Below are positions 1 through 8,825 of a DNA stretch of 50,966 nt, piece by piece. A model generated the notes under the pieces. It was not told the origin of the DNA. It made no database searches and was given only the letters and a program-made list of their open reading frames with translations. Position numbers and translations under genes: made by a program. The first letter of the stretch is position 1. Each line of letters opens with the position of its first letter. The stretch comes from Shewanella sp. TC10 (GTDB lineage: Bacteria; Pseudomonadota; Gammaproteobacteria; Enterobacterales; Shewanellaceae): NCBI RefSeq assembly GCF_009663145.1, contig NZ_VKHR01000040.1:1-50966 (forward strand), written 5' to 3'.

Positions 1-522
1 TAGCAGTGACAACATGGCAACTGGAATGATAAATCTATCATCAAGCCACCAAGTATAGATTGGAGCGAGCATCGCAGTCAGTATTGCTGCTAGTGACGAG
101 TAACGAGTAAGAAGAACAAAAACAATCCATGTAGCGATGAGACATAGGGCTAAATCGCCTCCAATCGGCGCCATTGCACCAAAAGCTGTAGCAACCCCTT
201 TACCGCCTTGGAAATTAAAGAAGATAGGAAATATATGACCTAAACAAGCCGCAATGGCAATTAAACCGAGTGATACGGCATCTTGACCTAAAAGGTAGCT
301 GCAATAACTTGGCGCAGCACCTTTTAACATATCAAAAAATAGTACTAATGCAGCCGAGCTGGCCCCACCAATTCTGAGCACATTGGTTGCCCCTGGGTTT
401 CCTGAGCCTTCCGTACGCGGATCGGGCAACCCTCGTAATTTACATACAAGAATGGCACTTGAAATCGAACCGGCTAAGTAGGCGGTTATAATCATCAAAA
501 TTGTGATTGTAACGGCGCTCAA
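1..522 (-). CDS. plsY: Acyl-phosphate glycerol-3-phosphate acyltransferase PlsY (3' end cut by window edge)
   Basis: Integral membrane enzyme that transfers an acyl group from acyl-phosphate to glycerol-3-phosphate, making lysophosphatidic acid, the first step of phospholipid synthesis. Reading from a TTG at 522, preceded by AAGGAA, gives an open frame to the window edge (174 codons). PlsY landmarks are visible: GSISSAI at residues 18-24, GSGNPGATN at 39-47 (glycerol-phosphate and acyl-phosphate loop) and a FQGGKGVAT motif near 105, all between hydrophobic helices. The family is about 200 residues, so only the last helix is missing. It is divergent from folB, the usual arrangement in gammaproteobacteria. 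Identification is firm; the TTG start is inferred from the ribosome binding site and the motif spacing. Confidence 0.93.
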   Translation of the reverse strand, partial: MSAVTITILMIITAYLAGSISSAILVCKLRGLPDPRTEGSGNPGATNVLRIGGASSAALVLFFDMLKGAAPSYCSYLLGQDAVSLGLIAIAACLGHIFPIFFNFQGGKGVATAFGAMAPIGGDLALCLIATWIVFVLLTRYSSLAAILTAMLAPIYTWWLDDRFIIPVAMLSLL

Positions 523-762
523 ATTGGTTTCCTTACTCGTCTTAGGGTATTATCGCCCATTAATTATTTTCAGTTGAAATTAATGGCAATTACAAGGTTA
601 ATAAGCACTTTTAAATCGACAGATGTTCCTAAGTGCAGCCGCTATCCTACTGCTTAAATTGCTCAGGAAAAAGGCTAAAACTATAATAACTGCTATTTGA
701 TGTCATTTTCAGCCCTTTAAGCTGAAATATTTATGATAAGACGTGTAAAGCGTGGAGTTCAC

Positions 763-1116
763 ATGGATAAAGTTGTAATTCGCGAGCTAAAAGTTGAAAC
801 GGTAATCGGTATTTATGAATGGGAAAAGAAAATTCATCAAACCTTATTTATCGATCTTGATATGGCTTGGGATAATAAACCCGCAGCCGCGTCTGATGAT
901 TATCAATATGCACTTTGCTATGAGACTGTTTCGAATAAACTCACAGCACTTATCACTGAAAAGCCAATAGAACTCATTGAGACCGTAGCTGAAATGGTTG
1001 CTCAATATGTTATGGATGAATTTAATGTTCTGTGGGTTAAGGTCGCTGTTATGAAGCCGGGTGCGATACCGACAGCTAAATCTGTTGGGGTTGTCATTGA
1101 ACGTGGCCATATCTAA
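763..1116 (+). CDS. folB: Dihydroneopterin aldolase
   Basis: Cytosolic enzyme of folate synthesis that converts 7,8-dihydroneopterin to 6-hydroxymethyl-dihydropterin and glycolaldehyde, and can epimerise the substrate. The protein of 117 residues starts MDKVVIREL, matching the family start; the upstream ATG at 733 is rejected because GTGGAG lies five bases before 763. The family's YALCYETV segment and the C-terminal VKVAVMKPGAIP with the catalytic lysine are present, and the length is typical for this tunnel-fold family. folK follows about 80 bases downstream on the same strand and makes the next intermediate, so the two are probably co-transcribed. Confidence 0.95.
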   Translation: MDKVVIRELKVETVIGIYEWEKKIHQTLFIDLDMAWDNKPAAASDDYQYALCYETVSNKLTALITEKPIELIETVAEMVAQYVMDEFNVLWVKVAVMKPGAIPTAKSVGVVIERGHI

Positions 1117-1193
1117 ATCACATTTAATTGACAGCTTTTATGCTGCAATTAATCAACTATTCATATTTGCTCTGTATATTATTGGATGAGTTA

Positions 1194-1706
1194 ATGGCAC
1201 GAATTTATATCAGCTTGGGAACCAACATTGAGCCTGTTGAGCATATGCAATCAGGTTTGGTGGATTTGCATCAACATTTTGGCAAACTGACTTTATCAAG
1301 AATGTTTGAAAGTGAAGCGGTAGGTTTTCAAGGAACAAATTTCTTAAATATGGTTGCTGCAGCAGATACTGATATGAGTATTGAAAATGTTGTTGCCACA
1401 TTTAAGCGAATTGAGAAACAAAATGGACGTATTCGAGGCGAGAAGAAATTTAGTCCTCGAAGTTTAGATATAGATTTACTGCTTTATGATGATGAGGTTT
1501 GCCATCAGCCTATTGAGTTACCTCGTGGGGAGATCCTATATAATGCGTTTGTATTATGGCCTCTTGCTGAGATAGCGCCTAAGCTGGCACACCCTATTAC
1601 TTTGCAATCGTATCAACACCTATGGGAGAAATATGATAAATCGAGTCAGAATATTTGGCCGATTGAATTTGAATTTCCTCCATCAGTGTCGACAGAAAAT
1701 AGCTAA
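1194..1706 (+). CDS. folK: 2-amino-4-hydroxy-6-hydroxymethyldihydropteridine pyrophosphokinase
   Basis: Transfers pyrophosphate from ATP to 6-hydroxymethyl-dihydropterin in folate synthesis. The ATG at 1194 is preferred over the longer frame from 1128 because GGATGAG stands just before it and the protein then begins ARIYISLGTN, the family N-terminus. The HPPK signature PRSLDIDLLLYDD carries the two metal-binding aspartates near residues 98-100. The usual tryptophan before this signature is replaced (KFSPRS). Many gammaproteobacteria also carry a second folK beside panB, so this may be one of two copies (inference). It follows folB, whose product is its substrate. Confidence 0.93.
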   Translation: MARIYISLGTNIEPVEHMQSGLVDLHQHFGKLTLSRMFESEAVGFQGTNFLNMVAAADTDMSIENVVATFKRIEKQNGRIRGEKKFSPRSLDIDLLLYDDEVCHQPIELPRGEILYNAFVLWPLAEIAPKLAHPITLQSYQHLWEKYDKSSQNIWPIEFEFPPSVSTENS

Positions 1707-1822
1707 ATTTTATAAGTGACTTACTCACTAACCTCTATTAAAGATACCTTGTTATCACACTAGCGGATGACCCTTGCCATTCGCTATTTATGTAGTTAAA
1801 TCATAATTTTTAAAGGAACATC

Positions 1823-2623
1823 ATGGAAACGCTTCAGGTCATTTTCTTGGCTCTTATTCAAGGGTTAACTGAGTTTTTACCTATCTCAAGTTCAGCGCAT
1901 TTAATTTTACCTTCACAAATCTTGGGATGGGAAGATCAAGGTTTAGCCTTTGATGTTGCGGTTCATATTGGTTCACTGTTAGCTGTGATTATTTATTTTA
2001 GAACTGAAATTTGGGCGATGTTAAATGCTTGGATTGCCAGTATTTTTAAAGGTGTTCACACCCAAGACAGTAAACTTGCGTGGTGGATTATTCTAGCGAC
2101 CTTGCCAGCTGTTTTCTTTGGCTTTATGGCAAAAGATTTAATTGAAACCTATTTACGTGGACCTGGCGTTATTGCGATTACCACTGTGATATTTGGTTTA
2201 ATGCTGTGGGTGGGCGATAAAATGGCTCGCAACGAATTAACTGAGTATCAAACTGGCTGGCGTAAAGCTTTGCTGATTGGTTTTGCACAAGCCTTAGCCA
2301 TTATTCCTGGTACGTCACGTTCTGGTATCACTATTACTGCGGCGCTGATGCTGGGACTTAACCGAGATGCGGCTGCACGTTTTTCATTTTTAATGTCTAT
2401 TCCTGTGATTTTAGGCGCTGCAATATTAATGAGTAAAGATGCTTTAGCGGGTGATGTGGCATTCAACTATACTGAAATTTTGCTGGGTATTGCTGTATCA
2501 TTTGTGGCTGCTTATACCTGTATTTTCTTCTTCTTGAAAATCATTAGTAAGATTGGCATGACGCCATTTGTTCTGTATCGCTTAATGTTAGGTGCAGTAT
2601 TATGTGGATTTATTTTCCTGTAA
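1823..2623 (+). CDS. uppP: Undecaprenyl-diphosphate phosphatase
   Basis: Inner-membrane phosphatase (BacA family) that dephosphorylates undecaprenyl pyrophosphate so that the lipid carrier for peptidoglycan and other envelope polymers can be reused; its overproduction gives bacitracin resistance. Two hallmark motifs are present: [15 protein letters not shown] at residues 14-28 and PGTSRSGIT near 158-166, which together form the active site. The length of 266 and the many hydrophobic helices fit the family. AAAGGAA precedes the ATG. A strong intrinsic terminator follows, so transcription probably ends here. Confidence 0.97.
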   Translation: METLQVIFLALIQGLTEFLPISSSAHLILPSQILGWEDQGLAFDVAVHIGSLLAVIIYFRTEIWAMLNAWIASIFKGVHTQDSKLAWWIILATLPAVFFGFMAKDLIETYLRGPGVIAITTVIFGLMLWVGDKMARNELTEYQTGWRKALLIGFAQALAIIPGTSRSGITITAALMLGLNRDAAARFSFLMSIPVILGAAILMSKDALAGDVAFNYTEILLGIAVSFVAAYTCIFFFLKIISKIGMTPFVLYRLMLGAVLCGFIFL

Positions 2624-2647
2624 AATGGACTGCTTAGTCTGGATATT

Positions 2648-2674
2648 AAAAACGGGCATTTAGCCCGTTTTTTT
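2648..2674 (+). terminator. Rho-independent terminator after uppP
   Basis: A stem ACGGGC / GCCCGT (2652-2657 with 2663-2668) with a five-base loop is followed by a run of seven T. It lies 25 bases past the uppP stop codon on the same strand. Confidence 0.9.
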
Positions 2675-2744
2675 ATTTTTTTTATTCGGCGTTTCACCTT
2701 TATTTTCAGCTAAACATTACCACTTCAAAGGAAGTCTGCTCACT

Positions 2745-3566
2745 ATGAATTCAATCTTGATTTGTCCGACATGCGCATCAAAGTTGCACTTCCATGAATC
2801 ATCACAAGGTTATTATTGTGATAATAAGCATCATATTGATAAGAACTCGCAAGGTTATTGGTCATTTGTGACTTCGCCTAAGTTTAAAGGTGCGAGTGAG
2901 AGTCGTCAGCAGTTACGCTCAAAGCGATTTTTAATGGCATCGGGTATTTTTGACCCTTTAGTCGAGGCGTTATCTGCAGCTTTCAATGATGTAGTAAAAG
3001 ATAAGACACAGGCTAATCACCTTAATTATCAATGCGCAGACGGTTTCTATTTACGTTCGTTAGAGCAAAATTCAAATAACACGTGTATGACTCATTGGGG
3101 CGTTTCAGAGGCTGATAATGCGCTCTTTGCTGCTAGTAAAAATAATACGCCAGCAAATTTGTTATTAAGCCCATTTAAAAAGCTTCCGTTTGCAGATCAA
3201 TCTATTGATGTGGTGACCTTGTTTGATGCCCAATTGAAAGGTAAAGAGTGTTTAAGAGTCCTTAAAAAGGATGGCGTTTTATTAATGTTAGTTCCAGCGC
3301 CAAGACATTTGTGGCAACTAAAGCAAAAGGTGTACGACAATTTAACTGAAAAACCACCGCAATTAAATTTACCAAATGATGTTGAATTAATAGCATCAAC
3401 ATCAATTAAGTTTATCGCTGACGTAACTGGTGAACAGGCAATCACCTTATTAGAAATGAATCATCTCAGCTGGCGGATAAATGACGAACTCAAACATGAA
3501 ATTAGACAAAAGCCAGTTACCGGCTTGGAGTTTGATTATTTTCTAGTGACTGCGAAACTTAAATAG
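2745..3566 (+). CDS. RlmA-like rRNA guanine-N1-methyltransferase homologue with degenerate SAM site
   Basis: RlmA(I) methylates G745 of 23S rRNA in E. coli. This 273-residue protein keeps the RlmA layout: an N-terminal zinc knuckle with C7, C10, C25 and H29, the following GYWSF and RSKRFLMASGIFDPL segments, LPFADQSIDVV, and PAPRHLWQLK late in the fold. However, SAM-binding motif I, normally DIGCGEGYY, reads NYQCADGFY here, and the acidic residue of motif II expected near LDVS is missing (WGVSEAD). The protein may be a diverged methyltransferase with weakened SAM binding, or an RNA-binding remnant. It stands alone between uppP's terminator and the lpp region. Family assignment is good, activity is uncertain. 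Confidence 0.72.
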   Translation: MNSILICPTCASKLHFHESSQGYYCDNKHHIDKNSQGYWSFVTSPKFKGASESRQQLRSKRFLMASGIFDPLVEALSAAFNDVVKDKTQANHLNYQCADGFYLRSLEQNSNNTCMTHWGVSEADNALFAASKNNTPANLLLSPFKKLPFADQSIDVVTLFDAQLKGKECLRVLKKDGVLLMLVPAPRHLWQLKQKVYDNLTEKPPQLNLPNDVELIASTSIKFIADVTGEQAITLLEMNHLSWRINDELKHEIRQKPVTGLEFDYFLVTAKLK

Positions 3567-3850
3567 CTTTTCAATCAAGGGATATATAGGGATATATAAA
3601 GGAACTGAGTTAGTTTTTTCGTGACAACTCGAGTTGAGTTTGATGTTGAGTTAAGGCTGTTTTAAATTGAGATGGCCCTGTATTTATGTGAAGGTTTGGC
3701 TCTGTTGAGTTAATTCGTTTGCTGTATTTGCGTTGTATTTACTAACTGCTAGATACAATTAAGGCTTGAAATGGTAATAGACATTAGCCTAGTTACTATA
3801 TTCAAGCCCTAATAATCAACCTATATAAATAAGCTAATTTTCATGTATTC

Positions 3851-4117
3851 TTACTTTTTGTAAGAAGAAGCCATGTTGTCGATACGGTCGTTAGCGCGAG
3901 ACGCTTCAGCTTGAGCGTCCATAGCTGCAGCTTTAGTATCTTTAACATCAGCAGCTAGTTTGCTCTGATCAGATTTTAATGAGCTAACTTCAGCAGATAG
4001 TTGATCTACTTTGTTACCTAAATTAGCAACACTTTCTTCTAGAGCAGTAGTGTTTGCACAGCCACCTAAAAGAGCAGTCATAGCAACACCAGCAATCATT
4101 AGTACTTTCTTGTTCAT
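3851..4117 (-). CDS. lpp: Major outer membrane lipoprotein, Braun (Lpp) type
   Basis: Small lipoprotein that forms a trimeric coiled coil and tethers the outer membrane to peptidoglycan. The precursor has 88 residues: a short basic start, a hydrophobic core and the lipobox LGGC, with lipidated C20. The mature part is one continuous heptad coiled coil ending SRANDRIDNMASSYKK, closely matching the end of E. coli Lpp; the final lysine is the usual site of linkage to peptidoglycan. ATG 4117 is chosen because GAAGGGA precedes it by six bases. The mature chain is about 69 residues, some eleven longer than in E. coli. It lies downstream of cca but has its own likely promoter. Confidence 0.92.
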   Translation of the reverse strand: MNKKVLMIAGVAMTALLGGCANTTALEESVANLGNKVDQLSAEVSSLKSDQSKLAADVKDTKAAAMDAQAEASRANDRIDNMASSYKK

Positions 4118-4196
4118 GGAAAATCCCTTCATTATAGGTTGTAATAAATTGCTGAAGCATATTGCCCAGCAGCGGTTTAATTATGTCACAGCTTTT

Positions 4197-4232
4197 AGAT
4201 TTTGCTATACCAAAAACCAATAAATATGACAA
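4197..4232 (-). promoter_or_regulatory. Probable sigma-70 promoter of lpp
   Basis: On the minus strand TTGTCA (4232-4227) is separated by 17 bases from TATAGC (4209-4204), 5/6 and 4/6 matches to the consensus. This would start transcription about 80 bases before the lpp ATG. It is a pattern match only. Confidence 0.45.
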
Positions 4233-4413
4233 AAAACATCGTAAATCTAATAGATTGAAGTATATTTCTTCATAAATTTATCAATATTTCATCAAAGAGG
4301 TGTTTATATATTAGTCTGCCGTTTTATCACATTTGTCATCTTTTAGTCTTATTTTGATGAAATAATGCCAAACTCTGATTTGCACCTCAGCTTCAATGCT
4401 GATTAATGAATGC

Positions 4414-5646
4414 TCAGTCTTCTTTTAATGACTGCTTATATATACTTATAGCCTCTACTCTACGGTTTGATAATTGCTGTTTTATTTCAGCCCCTCTAAA
4501 TCCTTCTGAAATGATTTGCTGCACGTCTATATCTTTGGCGAGTTGGTAACAATGCTTTAAATAATCACTTTGAGGATATTCAGCAGCTTCAAATCCAGTT
4601 CTGCCGCGAATGTCAGCATGACAACAAATAAGCAAATCATCTAGACGTTGTGGTTTACGCCAAAAGTCACCTTTATCAAATATTTTGATGATGGTTTCAG
4701 CTCTTAGTTCGCGTGCATTGTGAATATTCTGATGTTGGTCGCTGCATAATAAAGCCAGCTCTTTATATTCATTGGGTACTTTAATCCGTTGGCATAACTT
4801 TTTAATGACTGATAGCCCTTTTTGTCCATGACCATGATGCTTAGGCCACAGCTCTTTAGGGGTGATGGCCTTACCTAAATCATGCACCGCGGCTGCAAAA
4901 CGTATGGTTTTCTTATCTGATAGCTGCGCTGCTGACTGGAGTACCAGCATAGTATGGATCCCGCTATCGATTTCAGGGTGCCATTTTTCAGGTTGCGGGA
5001 CGCCATAAAGGGCATCAATTTCAGGGAAAAGCACTTTTAAAGCTCCACACTTCCGCAACTGCTGAAAAAATACTTCAGGGTGTTTGGTGCTCAATGCTTT
5101 CTCTAATTCTTGCCATACGCGCTCTGGGGTTAAATAGTCCAGCTCACCTGATTCACTTATTTGCTTCATAAGCGCAATAGTTTCATCGGCAATATCAAAA
5201 CCAAGATGAGCAAATCGTGCTGCAAATCTGGCAACTCTGAGTACTCTTAAAGGGTCTTCTACAAACGCATCTGAGACGTGGCGCAGTAATCGCAATTCAA
5301 GATCGCGTTGACCATTGTAAGGATCAAAAATAGTGCCAGCATCATCTTGAGCCATCGCGTTAATGGTAAGGTCACGCCTTAATAAGTCTTGCTCTAAGGT
5401 TACTTCTTTGTTGGCCTCGCAACTAAAACCACCATAGCCTTGACCGCTTTTTCTCTCTGTTCGAGCTAGCGCATATTCTTGTTGGGTCTTAGGGTGTAAA
5501 AATACAGGAAAGTCTCTACCAACTTGGCTAAAGCCTAAATCAAACATTTCTTCGACTGAGCCGCCAACGACCACATAGTCTTTATCTTTTATGGGTAAAG
5601 TTAAAAGAGCGTCTCGTACAGCGCCGCCCACCAAATAGATTTTCAT
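4414..5646 (-). CDS. cca: CCA tRNA nucleotidyltransferase with HD domain
   Basis: Class II nucleotidyltransferase that adds or repairs the CCA end of tRNAs without a template. The N-terminal GGAVRDALL and DKDYVVVG hold the catalytic aspartates; [10 protein letters not shown] follows near residue 90; the neck and body domain [14 protein letters not shown] follows from about 130. An HD phosphohydrolase domain (HDLGKA near 257-262) comes next, as in the multifunctional E. coli enzyme. The length of 410 is typical. It is transcribed away from exeA; no terminator is clear between it and lpp. Confidence 0.97.
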   Translation of the reverse strand: MKIYLVGGAVRDALLTLPIKDKDYVVVGGSVEEMFDLGFSQVGRDFPVFLHPKTQQEYALARTERKSGQGYGGFSCEANKEVTLEQDLLRRDLTINAMAQDDAGTIFDPYNGQRDLELRLLRHVSDAFVEDPLRVLRVARFAARFAHLGFDIADETIALMKQISESGELDYLTPERVWQELEKALSTKHPEVFFQQLRKCGALKVLFPEIDALYGVPQPEKWHPEIDSGIHTMLVLQSAAQLSDKKTIRFAAAVHDLGKAITPKELWPKHHGHGQKGLSVIKKLCQRIKVPNEYKELALLCSDQHQNIHNARELRAETIIKIFDKGDFWRKPQRLDDLLICCHADIRGRTGFEAAEYPQSDYLKHCYQLAKDIDVQQIISEGFRGAEIKQQLSNRRVEAISIYKQSLKED

Positions 5647-5846
5647 AAACGTCTTTACCCTGATTAAATTAACTCATACAGTTTATCATTCGGCATTAAT
5701 CTAGAATGCCTTGTGTAAACACAGTTTAAATTGTGCATTATTAATGTAAATCTTAGCACGACTAACATTTCTGCTGCTAAATTTTGACAAGCACTACAGC
5801 AAGCTATAACTTGAGCCGTCAGTTTTAAATAAGGATTTTTGGCCAG

Positions 5847-7460
5847 ATGTATAAAGCATTTTATGGATTGAATGATAATCCATTTTCAATCGCGCCCAAC
5901 CCGCATTATTTATTTCTCAGTGACCGTCACCGAGAAGCATTAGCTCATTTAACCTATGGCTTAGGTGAAACGGGCGGCTTTGTACTATTAACTGGTGAGG
6001 TCGGTACGGGTAAAACAACTGTATCTCGTTGTTTACTTAAACAATTACCTGATAATACCGATACTGCTTTTATTCTTAACCCTTCTTTAACTGAACAAGA
6101 ATTACTGGCAACGCTTTGCGATGAGTTAGGTATCCAATATGGCGAGTCACCATCCATTAAACAGCTCACCGATCTTATCAGTCAGTATCTGCTGAAAAAC
6201 CATCAGAATGATCGCAATACCGTACTTATCATTGATGAAGCTCAGCACCTTCGCCCTGAAGTACTCGAGCAGTTACGATTATTGACCAATTTAGAAACGG
6301 ACACTAAAAAGTTACTGCAAGTTATTTTGATTGGTCAGCCCGAATTACAGCAATTATTGAAGCGCCAAGAGTTAAGACAATTAGCCCAGCGAATTACCGC
6401 GCGTTATCACTTACTTCCGCTGACTGTTGAAGAGATCCAGCTATATGTTCAGCATCGACTTCAAGTTGCTGGTCGTTTCGAGCCCTTATTTACTAAAAAA
6501 GCCTGTAAAGCTCTGCATAAATTCAGTGGCGGGATCCCAAGATTAACCAATCTTCTTTGCGAGCGAGCATTAATGGCTGGTTATGGCCAATCTAAAGTGC
6601 CGATAGATCATCATATGATTAAGCAGGCTGCCGCAGAAGTATTAGGTGAACTTCCTGTAGAAAGCAGTAATAAGTGGCCACTGACCATTGCTGCGTCACT
6701 GGTGATTGCATTTGGTGTTTCTTTGTATTTATTTTTCCCGCAACAAGGTTCAAATCATTCAGCCAATACCGCTTCAGCAACACAGTCATATAATCAAACT
6801 CAGACGACTCAAGCCTCTAACACACCACAAAATACCAGTGGTAGTCAGATGATAGTACGTGCTGCAATGTCTCAAAGCCGAAGTATCGATAATGCGTTTG
6901 CTGGACTGTTTGCACTTTGGGATAAACAACCCATTATTGGTTTAACTGCATGTCAGGCTGCAAAACAGCAAGGTTTGTTATGTCATCAGCAACAAGGAAA
7001 CTGGAACAGTATTGCTCGGTTAAACTACCCTGCAGTGGTGTACTTAGAAGATCAACAAGCCAACCAGTTTTATGGCGTCGTCGTTGCTAGAGAAGGGGAG
7101 CAGATTTTACTTCAGCTTAGTGAGCAACAGCTTTGGGTGAATAAAGATTGGTTTAATCGTCACTTTAGCGGCACATTCGAGTTGCTATGGAAAGCAACTG
7201 GTGATATCCCGAGGGAGATAAGCCGTACTTCTAACCTGTCTCAAATCCAGTGGTTAGAAAATAGCTTAGCTATGATTGGGCAACGCTCAGCAAGATTAGT
7301 TAATTCATTTGATAATAATCTAGAGCAAGAGTTGATGTCTTTTCAACGTCAACATGGCCTTAAATCAGATGGGATTGCAGGTAATCAAACCTTAGTGCAG
7401 ATTAATTTATACCTTAATCAGCAAGGTCCTAGATTGAGTAAACAAGCAGGTCGTAGCTAA
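5847..7460 (+). CDS. exeA: ExeA/GspA-family AAA ATPase with peptidoglycan-binding domain
   Basis: Inner-membrane ATPase that, with ExeB, helps carry or multimerise the type II secretion secretin through the peptidoglycan in Aeromonas. Order of parts in 537 residues: an N-terminal segment MYKAFYGLNDNPFSIAPNP typical of ExeA; Walker A GEVGTGKTT (about 50-58); Walker B VLIIDEAQ (about 128-135); sensor QRITARYHL; one membrane helix at about 275-297; a periplasmic region resembling the C39-like domain of ExeA; and a final peptidoglycan-binding repeat (FQRQHGLKSDGIAGNQT). Its stop codon overlaps the exeB start (TAATG), so the pair is translationally coupled. No other gsp genes are nearby, as is usual for exeAB. 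Confidence 0.88.
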   Translation: MYKAFYGLNDNPFSIAPNPHYLFLSDRHREALAHLTYGLGETGGFVLLTGEVGTGKTTVSRCLLKQLPDNTDTAFILNPSLTEQELLATLCDELGIQYGESPSIKQLTDLISQYLLKNHQNDRNTVLIIDEAQHLRPEVLEQLRLLTNLETDTKKLLQVILIGQPELQQLLKRQELRQLAQRITARYHLLPLTVEEIQLYVQHRLQVAGRFEPLFTKKACKALHKFSGGIPRLTNLLCERALMAGYGQSKVPIDHHMIKQAAAEVLGELPVESSNKWPLTIAASLVIAFGVSLYLFFPQQGSNHSANTASATQSYNQTQTTQASNTPQNTSGSQMIVRAAMSQSRSIDNAFAGLFALWDKQPIIGLTACQAAKQQGLLCHQQQGNWNSIARLNYPAVVYLEDQQANQFYGVVVAREGEQILLQLSEQQLWVNKDWFNRHFSGTFELLWKATGDIPREISRTSNLSQIQWLENSLAMIGQRSARLVNSFDNNLEQELMSFQRQHGLKSDGIAGNQTLVQINLYLNQQGPRLSKQAGRS

Positions 7461-8578
7461 TGTCGATATTGTTAGATGCGGTAACCAAAGAAAAACAACA
7501 GCAAATGGGTGAGTTACCCGATGCTGTTTTAACGCCTAGAGCCAATTATCAAACTGCAGCAAGCCATAATGCTTGGCTTAAATATGTAGTTTTATTCTTG
7601 GTTATTTTAGTCGGTATCGCGTCCGCTTGGGGTTTATCTAAGCTAATATCGCCAGCGAGTAGCACGAATGAAACCAGTAAACCTGTTATAACTGCAGTAA
7701 ATGACTTGGTTAATGGCAGTCATGCTCAAAATACAGCAATGAATGAGACTACAGCGTCTCCAGTTGCAACAGAAGTTCGTATTGCGAATAAAGTGGCATT
7801 ACCTATTGCAAAGCCTCTTTCGCAGCTCAATAGCTCAACTCAGTTTGTATCGAATCAAACCGCATCAACCAAAGTGCAGCAACCCTCTACAGATGTTGTT
7901 TACGATTACCGCTTAAATAATAATCGTGGTGAAGTTACGCCAAGTCCGTCAAAACCAGAGCCAGCTTCACAATCTGCACCAACGACTAGCAAAGTTGTTT
8001 CTAGCAATACCAGTTCTGATTCTAATAGCGACCGACAATTAACAGCCGCTGAGTTACAGGCTTTATATGGCGATGATGCGATTATACTTGGAGCGAACTC
8101 TAATTATAAAAAACCTTCACAGCTTGATGCTTTACGAATGAAAGTTAGTGCTGCGGCGAGCGATGTAAATTACGAGCAGCAAAGTCAGCAAACGCCTTCG
8201 CAAACATCGACTAACTCAAATGCAGACAATTCGAACAATTTGATGGCCGCTTTTGAAGCAGCGCTAAAAGAAGTGGAGTACGAAAGCTCTGCTAATGCCC
8301 CTGTAACCGAAGAAAAGTTAGATCCTATCCCTACGCCAAATAAAGATGACATTCCACCTTACGGTCAACTTCCTGCTAGTGTTCAATTACAAGTCCCTGA
8401 ATTTAATATCCAGGCTCATGTGTATTCTTCAGCAGCTGAGAATCGTTGGCTAAATGTCGACGGTAAAGAGCTTCAAGAAGGTGACAGTATCAAAGGAAGA
8501 CTTGAGATTATCGAGATTCGACCGCGAGATGTGGTGTTAGAAATTGATGGCTCTCGATTTAAAGTACCAGCGATATAA
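7460..8578 (+). CDS. exeB: ExeB/GspB-family type II secretion assembly protein
   Basis: Partner of ExeA in secretin assembly. The protein of 372 residues has a short cytoplasmic N-terminus, one membrane helix at about residues 40-62, a long low-complexity periplasmic linker rich in Ser, Thr, Asn and Gln (about 65-290), and a C-terminal GspB domain with the recognisable order VPEFNIQAHVYS, ENRWLNVDGKELQEGD, LEIIEI and a final SRFKVPAI. Start overlaps the exeA stop by one base. The linker is the variable part of the family and would not be conserved. An intrinsic terminator follows. Confidence 0.85.
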   Translation: MSILLDAVTKEKQQQMGELPDAVLTPRANYQTAASHNAWLKYVVLFLVILVGIASAWGLSKLISPASSTNETSKPVITAVNDLVNGSHAQNTAMNETTASPVATEVRIANKVALPIAKPLSQLNSSTQFVSNQTASTKVQQPSTDVVYDYRLNNNRGEVTPSPSKPEPASQSAPTTSKVVSSNTSSDSNSDRQLTAAELQALYGDDAIILGANSNYKKPSQLDALRMKVSAAASDVNYEQQSQQTPSQTSTNSNADNSNNLMAAFEAALKEVEYESSANAPVTEEKLDPIPTPNKDDIPPYGQLPASVQLQVPEFNIQAHVYSSAAENRWLNVDGKELQEGDSIKGRLEIIEIRPRDVVLEIDGSRFKVPAI

Positions 8579-8611
8579 ATCACTGAGTTTTTGATGACTA
8601 TCTGACAATAT

Positions 8612-8636
8612 AAAAGGCGCTGATAGCGCCTTTTTT
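8612..8636 (+). terminator. Rho-independent terminator after exeB
   Basis: Stem AAAAGGCGC / GCGCCTTTT (8612-8620 with 8626-8634), loop TGATA, then Ts to 8636. It is 34 bases past the exeB stop. Confidence 0.88.
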
Positions 8637-8751
8637 ATATTCAAATTATGCGCTGCTAAGTTATTCAGTCATTTGATTTATAGATGTACTTAAACTAAAG
8701 CTTGAACCAGCCAAATTAGTAATAGCAACCAACTAACAACTAACAACCAAT

Positions 8752-8780
8752 AAAAAAGGACTGGCCTTAGTCAGTCCTTT
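8752..8780 (-). terminator. Rho-independent terminator after hemL
   Basis: AAAGGACTG (8755-8763) pairs with CAGTCCTTT (8772-8780). Read on the minus strand the stem is followed by a T run from the A tract at 8752-8757, 46 bases beyond the hemL stop. Confidence 0.85.
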
Positions 8781-8825
8781 ATCAAGTCTCTAGAGTGCTA
8801 TCTAAGATAACTAACTTGTGGGTAC

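Noticed and set aside
3579..3598. Doubled GGGATATATA
   Set aside because: Two 10-bp copies in an AT-rich gap with no further structure; likely chance.
4011..4232. Open frames overlapping lpp on both strands
   Set aside because: They are shadows of the lpp coding sequence and leader, with no ribosome binding site or family resemblance.
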